In this document: positions 43,051-51,049 of the stretch, one piece after another
Layout of the letters: each line of letters begins with the position of its first letter
Position numbering within the stretch: position 1 is the stretch's first letter
Translations under genes and position numbers: made by a program
The notes under the pieces: generated by a model
Databases searched by the model: none
What the model saw: only the letters and a program-made list of their open reading frames with translations
Told to the model about the DNA's origin: nothing
Assembly: GCA_002839185.1 (NCBI GenBank)
Contig: PGXO01000005.1
Location: 124,001-188,000 of the forward strand
From: Synergistetes bacterium HGW-Synergistetes-1
Lineage (GTDB): Bacteria > Synergistota > Synergistia > Synergistales > Synergistaceae
Length of the DNA: 64,000 bases
Reading direction: 5' to 3'

Positions 43051-44214
43051 TTAAATATAACCGTTTTCTTTGAGAACTGCCTTCGCCTTTTCTATCCTGG
43101 CACCTGCCATTTTTATCACCGGCCCGGTGCATCCCATCGAGGATTCTGCGTATATTCCGGCTTTCCAGAGAATCTTGACAGCATCCTCTATCTCAAGGAC
43201 ATCTATCCCGTGTATTTCCTCGTCCGTCGGTTCTGACGGGGGTGAGGTTACATCTTCTTCAGATGAGGCCTGTTTCGGCTGAAGAGATGCGATGACCTCA
43301 TCAAGTCCGGCTTTTTTGGCAAGCTTCAATTCCTCAGCTACAGCCGCCGGCAGCCCGTTTTTTGCACATCTTGCGTTCAGCGTTATCGCCCCTGCCACTA
43401 CAGGAGCTCCGGATGCCCTTGATATTATCGACACGACCTTGTTCCAGTTTTCGCCAGCTGAAGGTCCGTATCCCCAGCCTAGAGCCTCGTAATTCCCTCC
43501 TGTGTTCCACGCTGCGAAAAGTTTCATCAGGACATTCCCTGTCAGTGTGTCTGTTACGCATACATCTACCGATCCGGCAAGAAGGTCATTGCCCCTTAGT
43601 ATCGCTCCGCCCTCTTTTCTCATGCTGGACCCGAATGTTATCGGGTAGCCTCCCTCACTAAGTTTCTGAAGAGCCCTGAGTACGGTCTGAGCTCCGTCAA
43701 GGTTCAATATGCCAACATTCGGGGAAACAATGCCGTCTGCCCTCGCCGCAGCGATGCCATATATCGCGTTCCTTACCATGGCCTCTACACGGTTGGATGA
43801 TGAAGTCCCGGTGGAGGATGCTATGAAACAAGGTTTTGCTCTTGCAGGGGTCAGCACCTTGCCTATGGTCGTCACGCCTAGGGGGAAGGGATAGTGCAGC
43901 GCTACCGCTCCCGATATTATTCCCTTATCCAGCGCATCTTCCATCGCTTTGGATATATCAGACTCGCAGGCAGGTGTCTCTATCCACTCCATCTGCTCGA
44001 AACCCTCTACCTTAGGGCCGATGGGTACGACATTGACTGACGGGTCATTCTGCATGGCAAGTGCGGCTCCCTTTAAAAGTTCTTCGCTTCCGAGCTCGCT
44101 GCCATATGCCATCAGTCCTATGCTGATTTTTTTGACACAACCGCTTTTTACATCCTCAATGATCTCAGCAAGGACTTCGCCAATGATCTTTTTTGTTGCA
44201 TTTCTCTCTTCCAT
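43051..44214 (-). CDS. grdD: Glycine reductase complex component C, alpha subunit GrdD
   Basis: A 387-residue GrdD. With GrdC it converts the acetyl-type intermediate on selenoprotein A to acetyl phosphate, conserving energy as ATP. The protein resembles phosphate acyltransferases of the PlsX type (ISIGLMAYGSELGSEELLKGA, LHYPFPLGVTTIGKVLTPARAKPCFIASSTGTSSSNRVEA) and contains VGILNLDGAQTVLRAL. A Glu/Pro-rich linker (EEDVTSPPSEPTDEE) precedes the last 60 residues. The ATG at 44214 is adjacent to an in-frame GTG at 44217. It is the last gene of the grdX-E-B-C-D operon. Confidence 0.93.
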   Translation of the reverse strand: MEERNATKKIIGEVLAEIIEDVKSGCVKKISIGLMAYGSELGSEELLKGAALAMQNDPSVNVVPIGPKVEGFEQMEWIETPACESDISKAMEDALDKGIISGAVALHYPFPLGVTTIGKVLTPARAKPCFIASSTGTSSSNRVEAMVRNAIYGIAAARADGIVSPNVGILNLDGAQTVLRALQKLSEGGYPITFGSSMRKEGGAILRGNDLLAGSVDVCVTDTLTGNVLMKLFAAWNTGGNYEALGWGYGPSAGENWNKVVSIISRASGAPVVAGAITLNARCAKNGLPAAVAEELKLAKKAGLDEVIASLQPKQASSEEDVTSPPSEPTDEEIHGIDVLEIEDAVKILWKAGIYAESSMGCTGPVIKMAGARIEKAKAVLKENGYI

Positions 44215-44225
44215 CACATGTACCC

Positions 44226-45764
44226 TTACTTTTTCATTCCTGCCGCAAGTTCTCCCAATGCTTCAAGAATAAGCTCGCGGATCTCTTCACGGGTAACGCC
44301 TTTATCACCTTCGGGTTTGCCCAGCGATGGCTTTTCCATCAGGAAGGAGGCACCGTCAGCAAGGTTTGTAAGCCTGCCGAGGAAGAGGCTTCCCTTGCCT
44401 ATTATCATCGCTCTTGTTATCTTGCCTGAGCTGATAGCTTCTGCAGCGTGTCCCATGTACGGCACTCCTGATGGGATGTGCCCCTGGGTGTGAGCGAAAC
44501 CCTTCATGCCACGGGTCTTTATGAATTCCGGCATATCTGCCTTTTCTATCTGCTTTTTCATCACTCCAAGCGCCGCTATCATCTTGAAGTTTGCCTCTGG
44601 CACGTTTCCTGCTCCCGCTGGAAGAGTGATTTCCGGGTTATGGAGCTCGGGTGCATATTTATCAACGTCAGTCAGCAGCAGCCCTACTTTCTGAAGCGGT
44701 TCAAGAGTGAGGACACTCGTAACTGTCTGCGGTGATGCGCCGGCTCCGACAGTGTGTTTGCCTATGGCATCCAGCCTTATCACTGGAAGTGTCCCGTCAT
44801 CAGGTACGATAAGAACACCAAAGGAGCCAAGGCAGTTTTCCAGAGCCGGCAATGATTTTTTAACATGATCACGGCTGTTCATGTACAGTTTGGGAATAGC
44901 TCCTCCGGCTACAACAGCCACGTTTTTGCGTGTACCGGCTGCTACCATTGAGGCTCCTGCCAGCACTGCATTGACCGGTCCGGCGCAGAACCCCCTCACG
45001 TCACATCCTGAGGCGTTTAAGCACCCTGCTATCTCGGCAATGGCCTTCGCAAAGTTGCCTCCTCCGCGCTGGTTCATATCTCCCGCAGCCTCTTCAGAAC
45101 ATTCAACAACAAAATCCACATCCTCAGGTTTTATCCCACTGTTCTCGATGAGGTGAAGCAGGGAGAGGACCGCACTAGCTTTGCTCGTCATATTAACAAG
45201 CAGCTCGTATGCTGTCAGGTTTGGGTCAAATTCATGACCTCTTCTGCTGCAGCCAACGATCTTTCCTCCTGAATAAAGGGGGAGTGCAGCAGAGCTCGCT
45301 ATCTCATGTTCGATCTCGCTTAATTCATGGCCTGATTCAAGGCGGGCCAACAAGTCTTCCCTTATCAACGGATGCTTTGCCAGTTTTTCTTTTACTTTCG
45401 CCGCAAAGTCTTTCTCAAGCCACACGAGGTCAAACACATCACAAAGATCAAGAAAACCAATTGTTTCGTCCTCCGGCATTATCTCCCCGTACTTACCATA
45501 TCTGACAGATACCTGCTCAAGTTTTTCATACCAGGGCTGTTCCTTTTTTTCAAGCTCTTCAATATCCATCGCCCCAATGTAAACAAGGTTTGGAGCATAT
45601 CTTGAACATTCATCGTAGCTCTGGACATGCTTTGGAAGAACAGAGAGGAATTCCGAATCCGGATGAGCTTCTCTCTCGACGAACGGGGTATTACCGTAAT
45701 GGAGCGCCAATTCGGGAGTGTGATTGAGAGAATATGATGTACCTTTAACCGCTGCATTGGGCAT
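44226..45764 (-). CDS. grdC: Glycine reductase complex component C, beta subunit GrdC
   Basis: A 512-residue GrdC, distantly related to ketoacyl synthase III. It includes YGNTPFVEREAHPD, PEDVDFVVECSEEAAGDMNQRGGGNFAKAIAEIAG, CDVRGFCAGPVNAVLAGASMVAAGTRKNVAVVAGG with the candidate thiolase-type cysteine, and HTQGHIPSGVPYMGHA near the C-terminus. I chose the ATG at 45764, which has GGAGGA seven bases upstream; an in-frame ATG at 45779 would overlap that site. A 249-bp gap with inverted repeats separates it from grdB, and grdD follows after 11 bp. Confidence 0.94.
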   Translation of the reverse strand: MPNAAVKGTSYSLNHTPELALHYGNTPFVEREAHPDSEFLSVLPKHVQSYDECSRYAPNLVYIGAMDIEELEKKEQPWYEKLEQVSVRYGKYGEIMPEDETIGFLDLCDVFDLVWLEKDFAAKVKEKLAKHPLIREDLLARLESGHELSEIEHEIASSAALPLYSGGKIVGCSRRGHEFDPNLTAYELLVNMTSKASAVLSLLHLIENSGIKPEDVDFVVECSEEAAGDMNQRGGGNFAKAIAEIAGCLNASGCDVRGFCAGPVNAVLAGASMVAAGTRKNVAVVAGGAIPKLYMNSRDHVKKSLPALENCLGSFGVLIVPDDGTLPVIRLDAIGKHTVGAGASPQTVTSVLTLEPLQKVGLLLTDVDKYAPELHNPEITLPAGAGNVPEANFKMIAALGVMKKQIEKADMPEFIKTRGMKGFAHTQGHIPSGVPYMGHAAEAISSGKITRAMIIGKGSLFLGRLTNLADGASFLMEKPSLGKPEGDKGVTREEIRELILEALGELAAGMKK

Positions 45765-45937
45765 TTCGCATTCCTCCATATATTTGCTGTTTTATTGTTA
45801 AACTTAACTTGTACGTATGACTAATTATAATTTTTTAAAAAATCAAGGTCTTTGTCAGATCGAATAAAGAAACATTGAAACCACTCAATATTTATGTTCT
45901 GATAAACAGTCCATTCTTTTGCTCTGATTTACAAAGA

Positions 45938-45986
45938 GCGGCAGAACAGTCAAAAGAAAGAAGACTATCCTGCCGCGATCTTCTTT
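45938..45986. other. Interleaved inverted repeats in the grdB-grdC gap
   Basis: Two inverted repeats interlock: GCGGCAG (45938-45944) with CTGCCGC (45970-45976), and AAAGAAGA (45957-45964) with TCTTCTTT (45979-45986). They cannot nest, so the transcript could form a pseudoknot or two alternative hairpins. On the minus strand the AAAGAAGA hairpin is followed by a CTTTT tract, so one form could act as a weak terminator. Confidence 0.5.
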
Positions 45987-46013
45987 ACGGCCTATCGGAT
46001 CAAAATGATCGGT

Positions 46014-47318
46014 CTAATTGAAAACCGTCTGTTCCTTGATCGGTGTCATTAGTGCCTTGAGTGCCTTCTGAAGAATAGCCCTTCTTATTACTATCTCCTC
46101 TTCATGGGTCTTTGAGGGATCTCCCAGCGGATGAGGGATCGCCACTGCAGGGACTATCCTGTTAGCACCGACCGTCTGAGAAATGGGAACTATCGTGCAT
46201 ATGTGGACCACTGCTATCCCAGTTGCTTCAATTGCTTTTACCATCGTTGCCCCGCAACGTGTGCAGGTTCCTCAGGTGGATGTGAGGATCACGGCATCAA
46301 CACCGTCTTTTTTCAGCCGCTCTCCAATTTCAGAACCGAATTTCTTTGAACTGGCTACTGAGGTTCCGTTTCCTACAGTTGTAAAAAAGTAGTCGTAGAG
46401 CTTACTGAACATACCTTCTTTTTCCATCTCACGAAGGACATCTATAGGAAGTACCCGGTTAGGATCTGTATTGGCGTATGTAGGATCATAACCTCCGTGA
46501 GCTGTTGCGTAGGCGACTTCATCTGCGCTCTGCACACCTGCTATACTGTAAGTTCCATATTTAGACGCGCTTGAAGCTTCGATATGGTCAGGATTTCCCT
46601 TCGGCACTATCCCGCCGGACGTTACGAGCGCGATGACCGCGTTTTTCATGTCCTTTATCGGTTCTGCAGGAGGCACCCTGTCAAAAACAGGCATCGGGTA
46701 TTCTGTCTTGAATTCTTCCCCTTTCAGTTTTTTGACAAGCATATCAACAGCTCGCGCAGCGCCTATCTTATCGTGGAAGCGGTTGACCCTGACTCCACGC
46801 TGGATATAGCCGTCATCAGCAGGGCTTCCAATAGGTTCTCCCCTGAGCATCTTCATTATAAGTTTCGACATCGCTGGGACTGCATCCTTAATACCTCTTG
46901 CGCTGTCAGAGGTCTCAAGTATATAAACGCTCTTCCTGAACATGTCGACTCCTGGGTTCTCAGGATACATTCCTGTAACGACCGGTATCCCAAGTTTTTT
47001 GATAACAGCTTCACTTACAGCGCCGCATGCCGTTCCGTAGCGTCCTGCGTTGAAAGCAGGGCCTGCGATGACGGCATCGGGCTTAAAGTCTGCGATCATC
47101 TTAAGTATCTTTTCGCCTGCTTCGTCCATGTTTTCGGCAAAATAACCATCCCCGCAGATAACAGTGCCGACTATCTCAGCTTCATTTCCGAAAACAGCCT
47201 TGAAAGCCATCCCCGGACCAAGTACCCCATTACGGAATTCTGGTCCGACACCCGCTTTTTCTTCTCCGCCTATTCCGGCGAAAAACTGATTGATGTAGTG
47301 AACTATCCTGTAAGTCAT
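46014..47318 (-). CDS. grdB: Glycine reductase component B gamma subunit GrdB (selenoprotein)
   Basis: The catalytic selenoprotein of the substrate-specific component B. The frame starts at the ATG at 47318 (GGGGAGGGTTAAAA upstream) and reads to an in-frame TGA at 46272-46274, then continues without other stops to TAG at 46014, for 434 residues. The TGA lies in VILTST-U-GTCTRCGATMVKAIE, the conserved GrdB selenocysteine motif, and the downstream part (VVHICTIVPISQTVGANRIVPAVAIPHPLG) is typical GrdB. A SECIS-like hairpin follows the codon. Conventional gene calling would split it into 46272-47318 and a fragment at 46014-46244. It reduces glycine together with GrdE and transfers the carboxymethyl group to selenoprotein A, which is not in this window. 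Confidence 0.96.
46245..46259 (-). promoter_or_regulatory. SECIS-like hairpin after the grdB UGA
   Basis: On the minus strand CGTTGC-GGG-GCAACG forms a six-bp stem with a three-G loop, beginning 12 bases after the UGA at 46272-46274. Position and shape fit a bacterial SECIS element that recruits SelB. The helix may extend with imperfect pairs on its lower side. Confidence 0.72.
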
Positions 47319-47331
47319 TTTTAACCCTCCC

Positions 47332-48627
47332 CTACCAGGTCTCTGCTCCGAGCTTATTGAAACCAAGCTCGCATGTCGCGCCTGTTATCGCCTGAAGTTC
47401 AACTTCTATCGACCCGTCGGGTTTCAGTGATCCGTCAAAGCCTCCTGCTATTACATCAACATATTCAGTGAAACCTATGATCCTCTCCTGAGGAGGGAGG
47501 GTAACGGTCATGTTGGCGTTACCTGCGGTAACGACAGCATTTGCCTCCGTCGCAGCGTCTGCAAGGGATTGGCTTGCTCCGTCCCTGCCTGCGAACTCAT
47601 CTGTTATCAGTACCGTTTTCATCCCCGCCATTTCTGCCTTGCGGCAGTTCATGATCAGGTCCGCGTCAGGGTTGCCGAAGCCCTCCTCGCTGATGACAAG
47701 TCCGTCTACCCCGAACATTCCTGCAATTTTTACCGCAAAAGAGGAACTTCTTTTTTTGTCTGCGAGAGTAACGTTTTCATTGGTGATTATGACCCCAACA
47801 AAATTGATATCCTTGCCATGACGCTCATAAAGAGATCTTATGACCGGGTTGTTCTGATGGACATAAGTGCTGTTTTTATCACATGCTGAAACGCAGTTGC
47901 CCGACACAATGGCCCCGTCCATCGTTTCGTTCGGATGGATGATGGTTGGAAGGATCCTTTTGGCATCAATACCGTATACATAGGTATCGTGGAGGAGCCC
48001 CTGCGTCTGGAGCATGTAGAGGTATGCCACTTTCGGAAGACCTGAATAGGACTTCATGCTCTCAGCAAAAGGAGCTATCTCATATGTCTCAGTCTTATCG
48101 GCTCCATGCCCCGACTCATATACACTTTTCGCAAGGTACATCGCGGCCTTGAGTCCGGCCAGCCTGCAGGCTTTTTCGTAATCATGCTTTTCCAGGCCAT
48201 CCCTAGGCTCAAAAACCAGGACTACATTGCATGTTTTGGAAAAAGGCGTGTACTCGGCACCCTTTCCTGACATGTCAATTATGCCTTCCTGAAATCCCAC
48301 TATTTTGCCACATGTAACAACTGCAGCGCCCTCAAGGACAAGTGTCTTTCCCTCCCCAACAGATTCAACATCGCTTACCATTCCTGGGAAGACCTGCCCG
48401 CCGCCTTCGATCTTATATCTCGGCTCGATAACATCTTTTACAGGTACTATTCTTACACTTTCTCCGGGAAGAGCGATATCCGCATTAATGCTTTTAAGGT
48501 TGTCATCATCTGCTACAAAGGCCAAAAGGTCTTCTTTGCTTACCTGAAGGGTACCGTCTTTCAGCACTTCAGTGCTGCCGCCCCACTTCACACCTTTAAT
48601 ACTTACCTTCAACAGTTCAAGTTTCAT
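47332..48627 (-). CDS. grdE: Glycine reductase component B alpha/beta proprotein GrdE
   Basis: A 431-residue proprotein of component B. It opens KLELLKVSIKGVKWGGSTEVLKDG. The sequence AIVSGNCVSACDKNSTYVHQNNPVI contains the Asn-Cys bond at which GrdE proteins are cleaved to create the pyruvoyl-bearing subunit that binds glycine as a Schiff base. Later segments IITNENVTLADKKRSSSFAVKIAGMFGVDGLVISEEGFGNPDADL and ELQAITGATCELGFNKLGAETW are typical. The ATG at 48627 follows GAGGAGGATTTTT. It lies 63 bp after grdX and 13 bp before grdB. The upstream glycine riboswitch supports glycine rather than sarcosine or betaine as substrate. Confidence 0.95.
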   Translation of the reverse strand: MKLELLKVSIKGVKWGGSTEVLKDGTLQVSKEDLLAFVADDDNLKSINADIALPGESVRIVPVKDVIEPRYKIEGGGQVFPGMVSDVESVGEGKTLVLEGAAVVTCGKIVGFQEGIIDMSGKGAEYTPFSKTCNVVLVFEPRDGLEKHDYEKACRLAGLKAAMYLAKSVYESGHGADKTETYEIAPFAESMKSYSGLPKVAYLYMLQTQGLLHDTYVYGIDAKRILPTIIHPNETMDGAIVSGNCVSACDKNSTYVHQNNPVIRSLYERHGKDINFVGVIITNENVTLADKKRSSSFAVKIAGMFGVDGLVISEEGFGNPDADLIMNCRKAEMAGMKTVLITDEFAGRDGASQSLADAATEANAVVTAGNANMTVTLPPQERIIGFTEYVDVIAGGFDGSLKPDGSIEVELQAITGATCELGFNKLGAETW

Positions 48628-48690
48628 AAAAATCCTCCTCATGATCAATGATTGGAATTTTTTTCAAATCAAAAAACTTATTTTAGCTTC

Positions 48691-49122
48691 TCACCCCCTG
48701 GTGCATCTGTGAAGATCACAACGAAGAATGCCGCATTCCCGCAAAGTATCTTCCATTAATGCAAAGTCAACATATTTATAGTCACTGTCAATTTGGTCGG
48801 GCATGTCACCGGGAATTCTTTTGATTTCACATTCGCGGAAAATGTTCATGGCTGATTCGATCAGTTCAAGTGAATAGCTGTCTGCAGAAATCTGTGTGTT
48901 TTCGTCCCTCCTACTCAAAATAAGCGTCCTGTAAGGCTGTTGAGCAGGCTTGAAATTTCCGTATAACGGGCTAGCTACAAGTTTCCATCCCTGATGTACC
49001 ATATCTCTTGCAATAGTGAGGACTGATATCGCAGATCCTTCAACAAGCCTTGGATCATCAACACATTCCGCAAGATCCTTGTTGTTCGTTATACAGACAT
49101 AAAAAAAAGGGAACAAGCCCAC
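48691..49122 (-). CDS. grdX: GrdX family protein
   Basis: A small protein of the GrdX family, found at the head of glycine reductase operons, function unknown. The core reads YVCITNNKDL, VEGSAISVLTIARDMVHQGWKLVASPLYGNFKPAQQPYRTLIL, matching the family pattern. The start is uncertain: no ATG lies in frame near the family N-terminus. The GTG at 49122, five bases after AAGGCGGGG, gives 143 residues; TTGs at 49116 and 49143 are alternatives. All these starts fall inside the riboswitch terminator hairpin, so folding would affect both transcription and initiation. It is followed by grdE. Confidence 0.85.
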   Translation of the reverse strand: MGLFPFFYVCITNNKDLAECVDDPRLVEGSAISVLTIARDMVHQGWKLVASPLYGNFKPAQQPYRTLILSRRDENTQISADSYSLELIESAMNIFRECEIKRIPGDMPDQIDSDYKYVDFALMEDTLRECGILRCDLHRCTRG

Positions 49123-49165
49123 AGGAACCCCGCCTTCCAGCAAGAGATCCTCTGTCCTCGTTCCC
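49101..49165 (-). terminator. Riboswitch-linked terminator overlapping the grdX start
   Basis: On the minus strand GGGAAC (49160-49165) pairs with GTTCCC (49109-49114), with further ACAG/CTGT pairing inside, and is followed directly by eight T residues (49101-49108). It lies 36 bases after the glycine aptamer, so it is the probable expression platform. Its 3' half contains the grdX start candidates. Confidence 0.75.
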
Positions 49166-49200
49166 TAAAAGTCATACAAACAACCTTTAGCCGTCTTCAG

Positions 49201-49302
49201 AGTACTGTCCGGCAGCAATCCTTATGCCTGAGAGTTTCAGCTAATTAATGCCTTGCCCCTTCGGCGCTCCCGACGATAAACCAGGAGTCTCTCTTGCTGC
49301 TT
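49201..49302 (-). promoter_or_regulatory. Glycine riboswitch (single aptamer)
   Basis: Read on the minus strand, the region contains GCAAGAGAGACTCC, then GCGCCGAAGGGGCAAGGC, then GAAACTCTCAGGCATAAGGA and CGGACAG, the ordered conserved blocks of the glycine aptamer. Only one aptamer is seen; no second CCGAAGG block precedes grdX. It starts about ten bases after the inferred transcription start and precedes a terminator and the grdX-E-B-C-D operon. Glycine binding is expected to turn on glycine catabolism. Confidence 0.93.
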
Positions 49303-49319
49303 TCATACAGATTATTGTC

Positions 49320-49347
49320 AGTATAACAAGAGCCACGTTCTTGTCAA
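49320..49347 (-). promoter_or_regulatory. Promoter of the glycine riboswitch-grd operon
   Basis: On the minus strand TTGACA (49342-49347) and TATACT (49320-49325) are 16 bp apart, giving a start near 49313, just before the aptamer. A 12-bp inverted repeat (ACAAGAGCTACG with CGTGGCTCTTGT) overlaps the promoter and may be an operator or the end structure of the upstream transporter mRNA. Confidence 0.7.
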
Positions 49348-49408
49348 CCGTAGCTCTTGTTTTGCAAAAAAATATTTTCTGGTTACTTTATACGATATAC
49401 GATGCTAT

Positions 49409-50743
49409 TTACCACTTGAGTCCTGTAATAAATATCAATCCAATGCATACAGGTGCTACAACGCGGCAGATCCAAAGCCAGACAGTGTACATCGGGAAGG
49501 CGAGCTTGCCGTTGTCAGTAACTTCGGCCTTGGCGCCATCTGTCCACACCCATCCAACGAAGATTGCGATAAAGATACCGCCAAGAGGCATTATGACGTT
49601 GTTAGTAAGGAAATCTGCAGCGTCAAGGAAATCCTTGCCCGCGATCTGCGGTATGTGTCCCCCGACAGAAAGAGCTGAGGGGATCCCCAGCAAAGCTATG
49701 GCTGTTCCCATGATTATTGCAGCCTTTGCCCTGCTCCACTTTAGCTGGTCGATAGCATATGTGACGACGACCTCAAGCAGAGAGATGGCAGAAGTAAGCG
49801 CCGCGATGAAAAGGAGAAGGAAGAATGCAAATGAGAATACCGCTCCCATGGGCATCTTAGCGAAGACCGCGGGAAGTGTTACGAAGGTAAGACCAGGTCC
49901 TGCTCCGGGCTCGATCCCAAATGCGAAAACTGCCGGGAAGATAACAAAACCGGCCAGAATAGCAACAGAGGTATCAAGAAAAACAACAGTCCTTGCTATC
50001 GACGGCAGGTAGTCGTCTTTTCCAAGATAGCTGCCATAAGTGATCATACAGCCCATGCCAAGGGAGAGCGAGAAGAAGCCCTGCCCAACAGCAGCAAGTA
50101 TGGCTTCGCTGGTAAGTTTGGAGAAGTCAGGTTTGAGGTAGAATTCAAGCCCTGCACCCGCCCCTGGGAGAGTGACTGAACGGACGATCAGGACAAGTAG
50201 TATAACGAACAGGGCAGGCATAAGTATCTTGCAGCTTTTCTCAATACCGCCGCTGATGCCTTTGTAAACGATACCGCTTGTTATCGCCATTACTGCTACA
50301 TGATAAGAAATCGACTGCACCGGATCTGAAACAAAAGCGCCAAAAACATCTCCCGCTTTCCCTTCTCCTGCAGCAGCCATAAGACCACCAAAGGACTTGA
50401 ACATGTATGCAAGAGTCCAGCCGGCAATGACCGCATAATAAGACAGGATAACAAAACCGCAGAAAAAGCCCATCCAACCTACCATAGGCCACGCTCCGCC
50501 ACCAAGTTTCCTGAAAGAGCCGACTGCGTCAGACTGTGCTTTCCTACCAATTACAAATTCCGCAAGCATTACAGAAATCCCCAAAACTATAACTACAGCA
50601 AGATAAACCGCAACAAAAGCCGCTCCGCCAAATTTCCCCGTGATGTAAGGGAATCGCCAGATATTACCAAGACCTACCGCCGAACCTGCAGCAGCCATAA
50701 TAAACCCAAACCGGCTGCCCCACTGTTCTCTGTTCTCAGACAT
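49409..50743 (-). CDS. Neurotransmitter:sodium symporter (NSS) transporter, probably glycine
   Basis: A 444-residue LeuT-fold Na+ symporter. The first helix has AAAGSAVGLGNIWRFPYITGKFGGAAFVAVYL and the middle has SLGMGCMITYGSYLGKDDYL. About eleven to twelve hydrophobic helices are visible. Its position directly upstream of the glycine riboswitch and glycine reductase operon makes glycine (or alanine/sarcosine) the likely cargo, an inference from context. The start follows GAGAGGAGAGG. It shares motifs and length with the other NSS gene at 9347-10759. Confidence 0.92.
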   Translation of the reverse strand: MSENREQWGSRFGFIMAAAGSAVGLGNIWRFPYITGKFGGAAFVAVYLAVVIVLGISVMLAEFVIGRKAQSDAVGSFRKLGGGAWPMVGWMGFFCGFVILSYYAVIAGWTLAYMFKSFGGLMAAAGEGKAGDVFGAFVSDPVQSISYHVAVMAITSGIVYKGISGGIEKSCKILMPALFVILLVLIVRSVTLPGAGAGLEFYLKPDFSKLTSEAILAAVGQGFFSLSLGMGCMITYGSYLGKDDYLPSIARTVVFLDTSVAILAGFVIFPAVFAFGIEPGAGPGLTFVTLPAVFAKMPMGAVFSFAFFLLLFIAALTSAISLLEVVVTYAIDQLKWSRAKAAIIMGTAIALLGIPSALSVGGHIPQIAGKDFLDAADFLTNNVIMPLGGIFIAIFVGWVWTDGAKAEVTDNGKLAFPMYTVWLWICRVVAPVCIGLIFITGLKW

Positions 50744-51049
50744 ATGATCCTCTCCTCTCGATAATTAAAAAAGCCACAGCCAAAGAAAAGCCCCTTCAGC
50801 GCTTAAGTTGTATATCATATTACAGTCAAAAACACAAGTTTGCAAATAGTTACAAAGCGGTCGTAATATCACATAATGGTATGATTATTTAAACTAATTA
50901 CCATAAAAAACAACATAACAAAGGTTCCATATAGTAAAACTTGTTTATAAGAAAAGGTGGATTTAGTAAAAGTAATGGCGGGAGAAAAACAAGAAACCAT
51001 GAAGGCAATCTCCCGCCATTACTTTAATATCAGCGTTAAATATTAGTTA
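50744..51049. other. 306-bp intergenic region between ymdB and the NSS transporter
   Basis: No gene was seen. It contains a candidate minus-strand promoter for the transporter, TTGTGT (50832-50837) and TATACA (50809-50814) 17 bp apart, and a 17-bp inverted repeat at 50969-51025. The rest is AT-rich. Confidence 0.6.
50969..51025 (-). terminator. 17-bp inverted repeat after ymdB, probable terminator
   Basis: AAAGTAATGGCGGGAGA (50969-50985) pairs perfectly with TCTCCCGCCATTACTTT (51009-51025) around a 23-base loop. On the minus strand it lies 24 bp after the ymdB stop and ends in ACTTTTACT, a poor U-tract. It may be a terminator or an mRNA 3'-end stabiliser. Confidence 0.5.

Noticed and set aside
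46272-46274. grdB as a pseudogene broken by a nonsense codon
   Set aside because: The TGA lies exactly at the conserved selenocysteine site and is followed by intact GrdB sequence and a SECIS-like hairpin.
46584-47324. A 246-codon plus-strand frame inside grdB
   Set aside because: Antisense to the selenoprotein gene; no supporting signal.
49144-49200. A second glycine aptamer before grdX
   Set aside because: No second CCGAAGG-type block or matching stems; the segment instead leads into the terminator hairpin.
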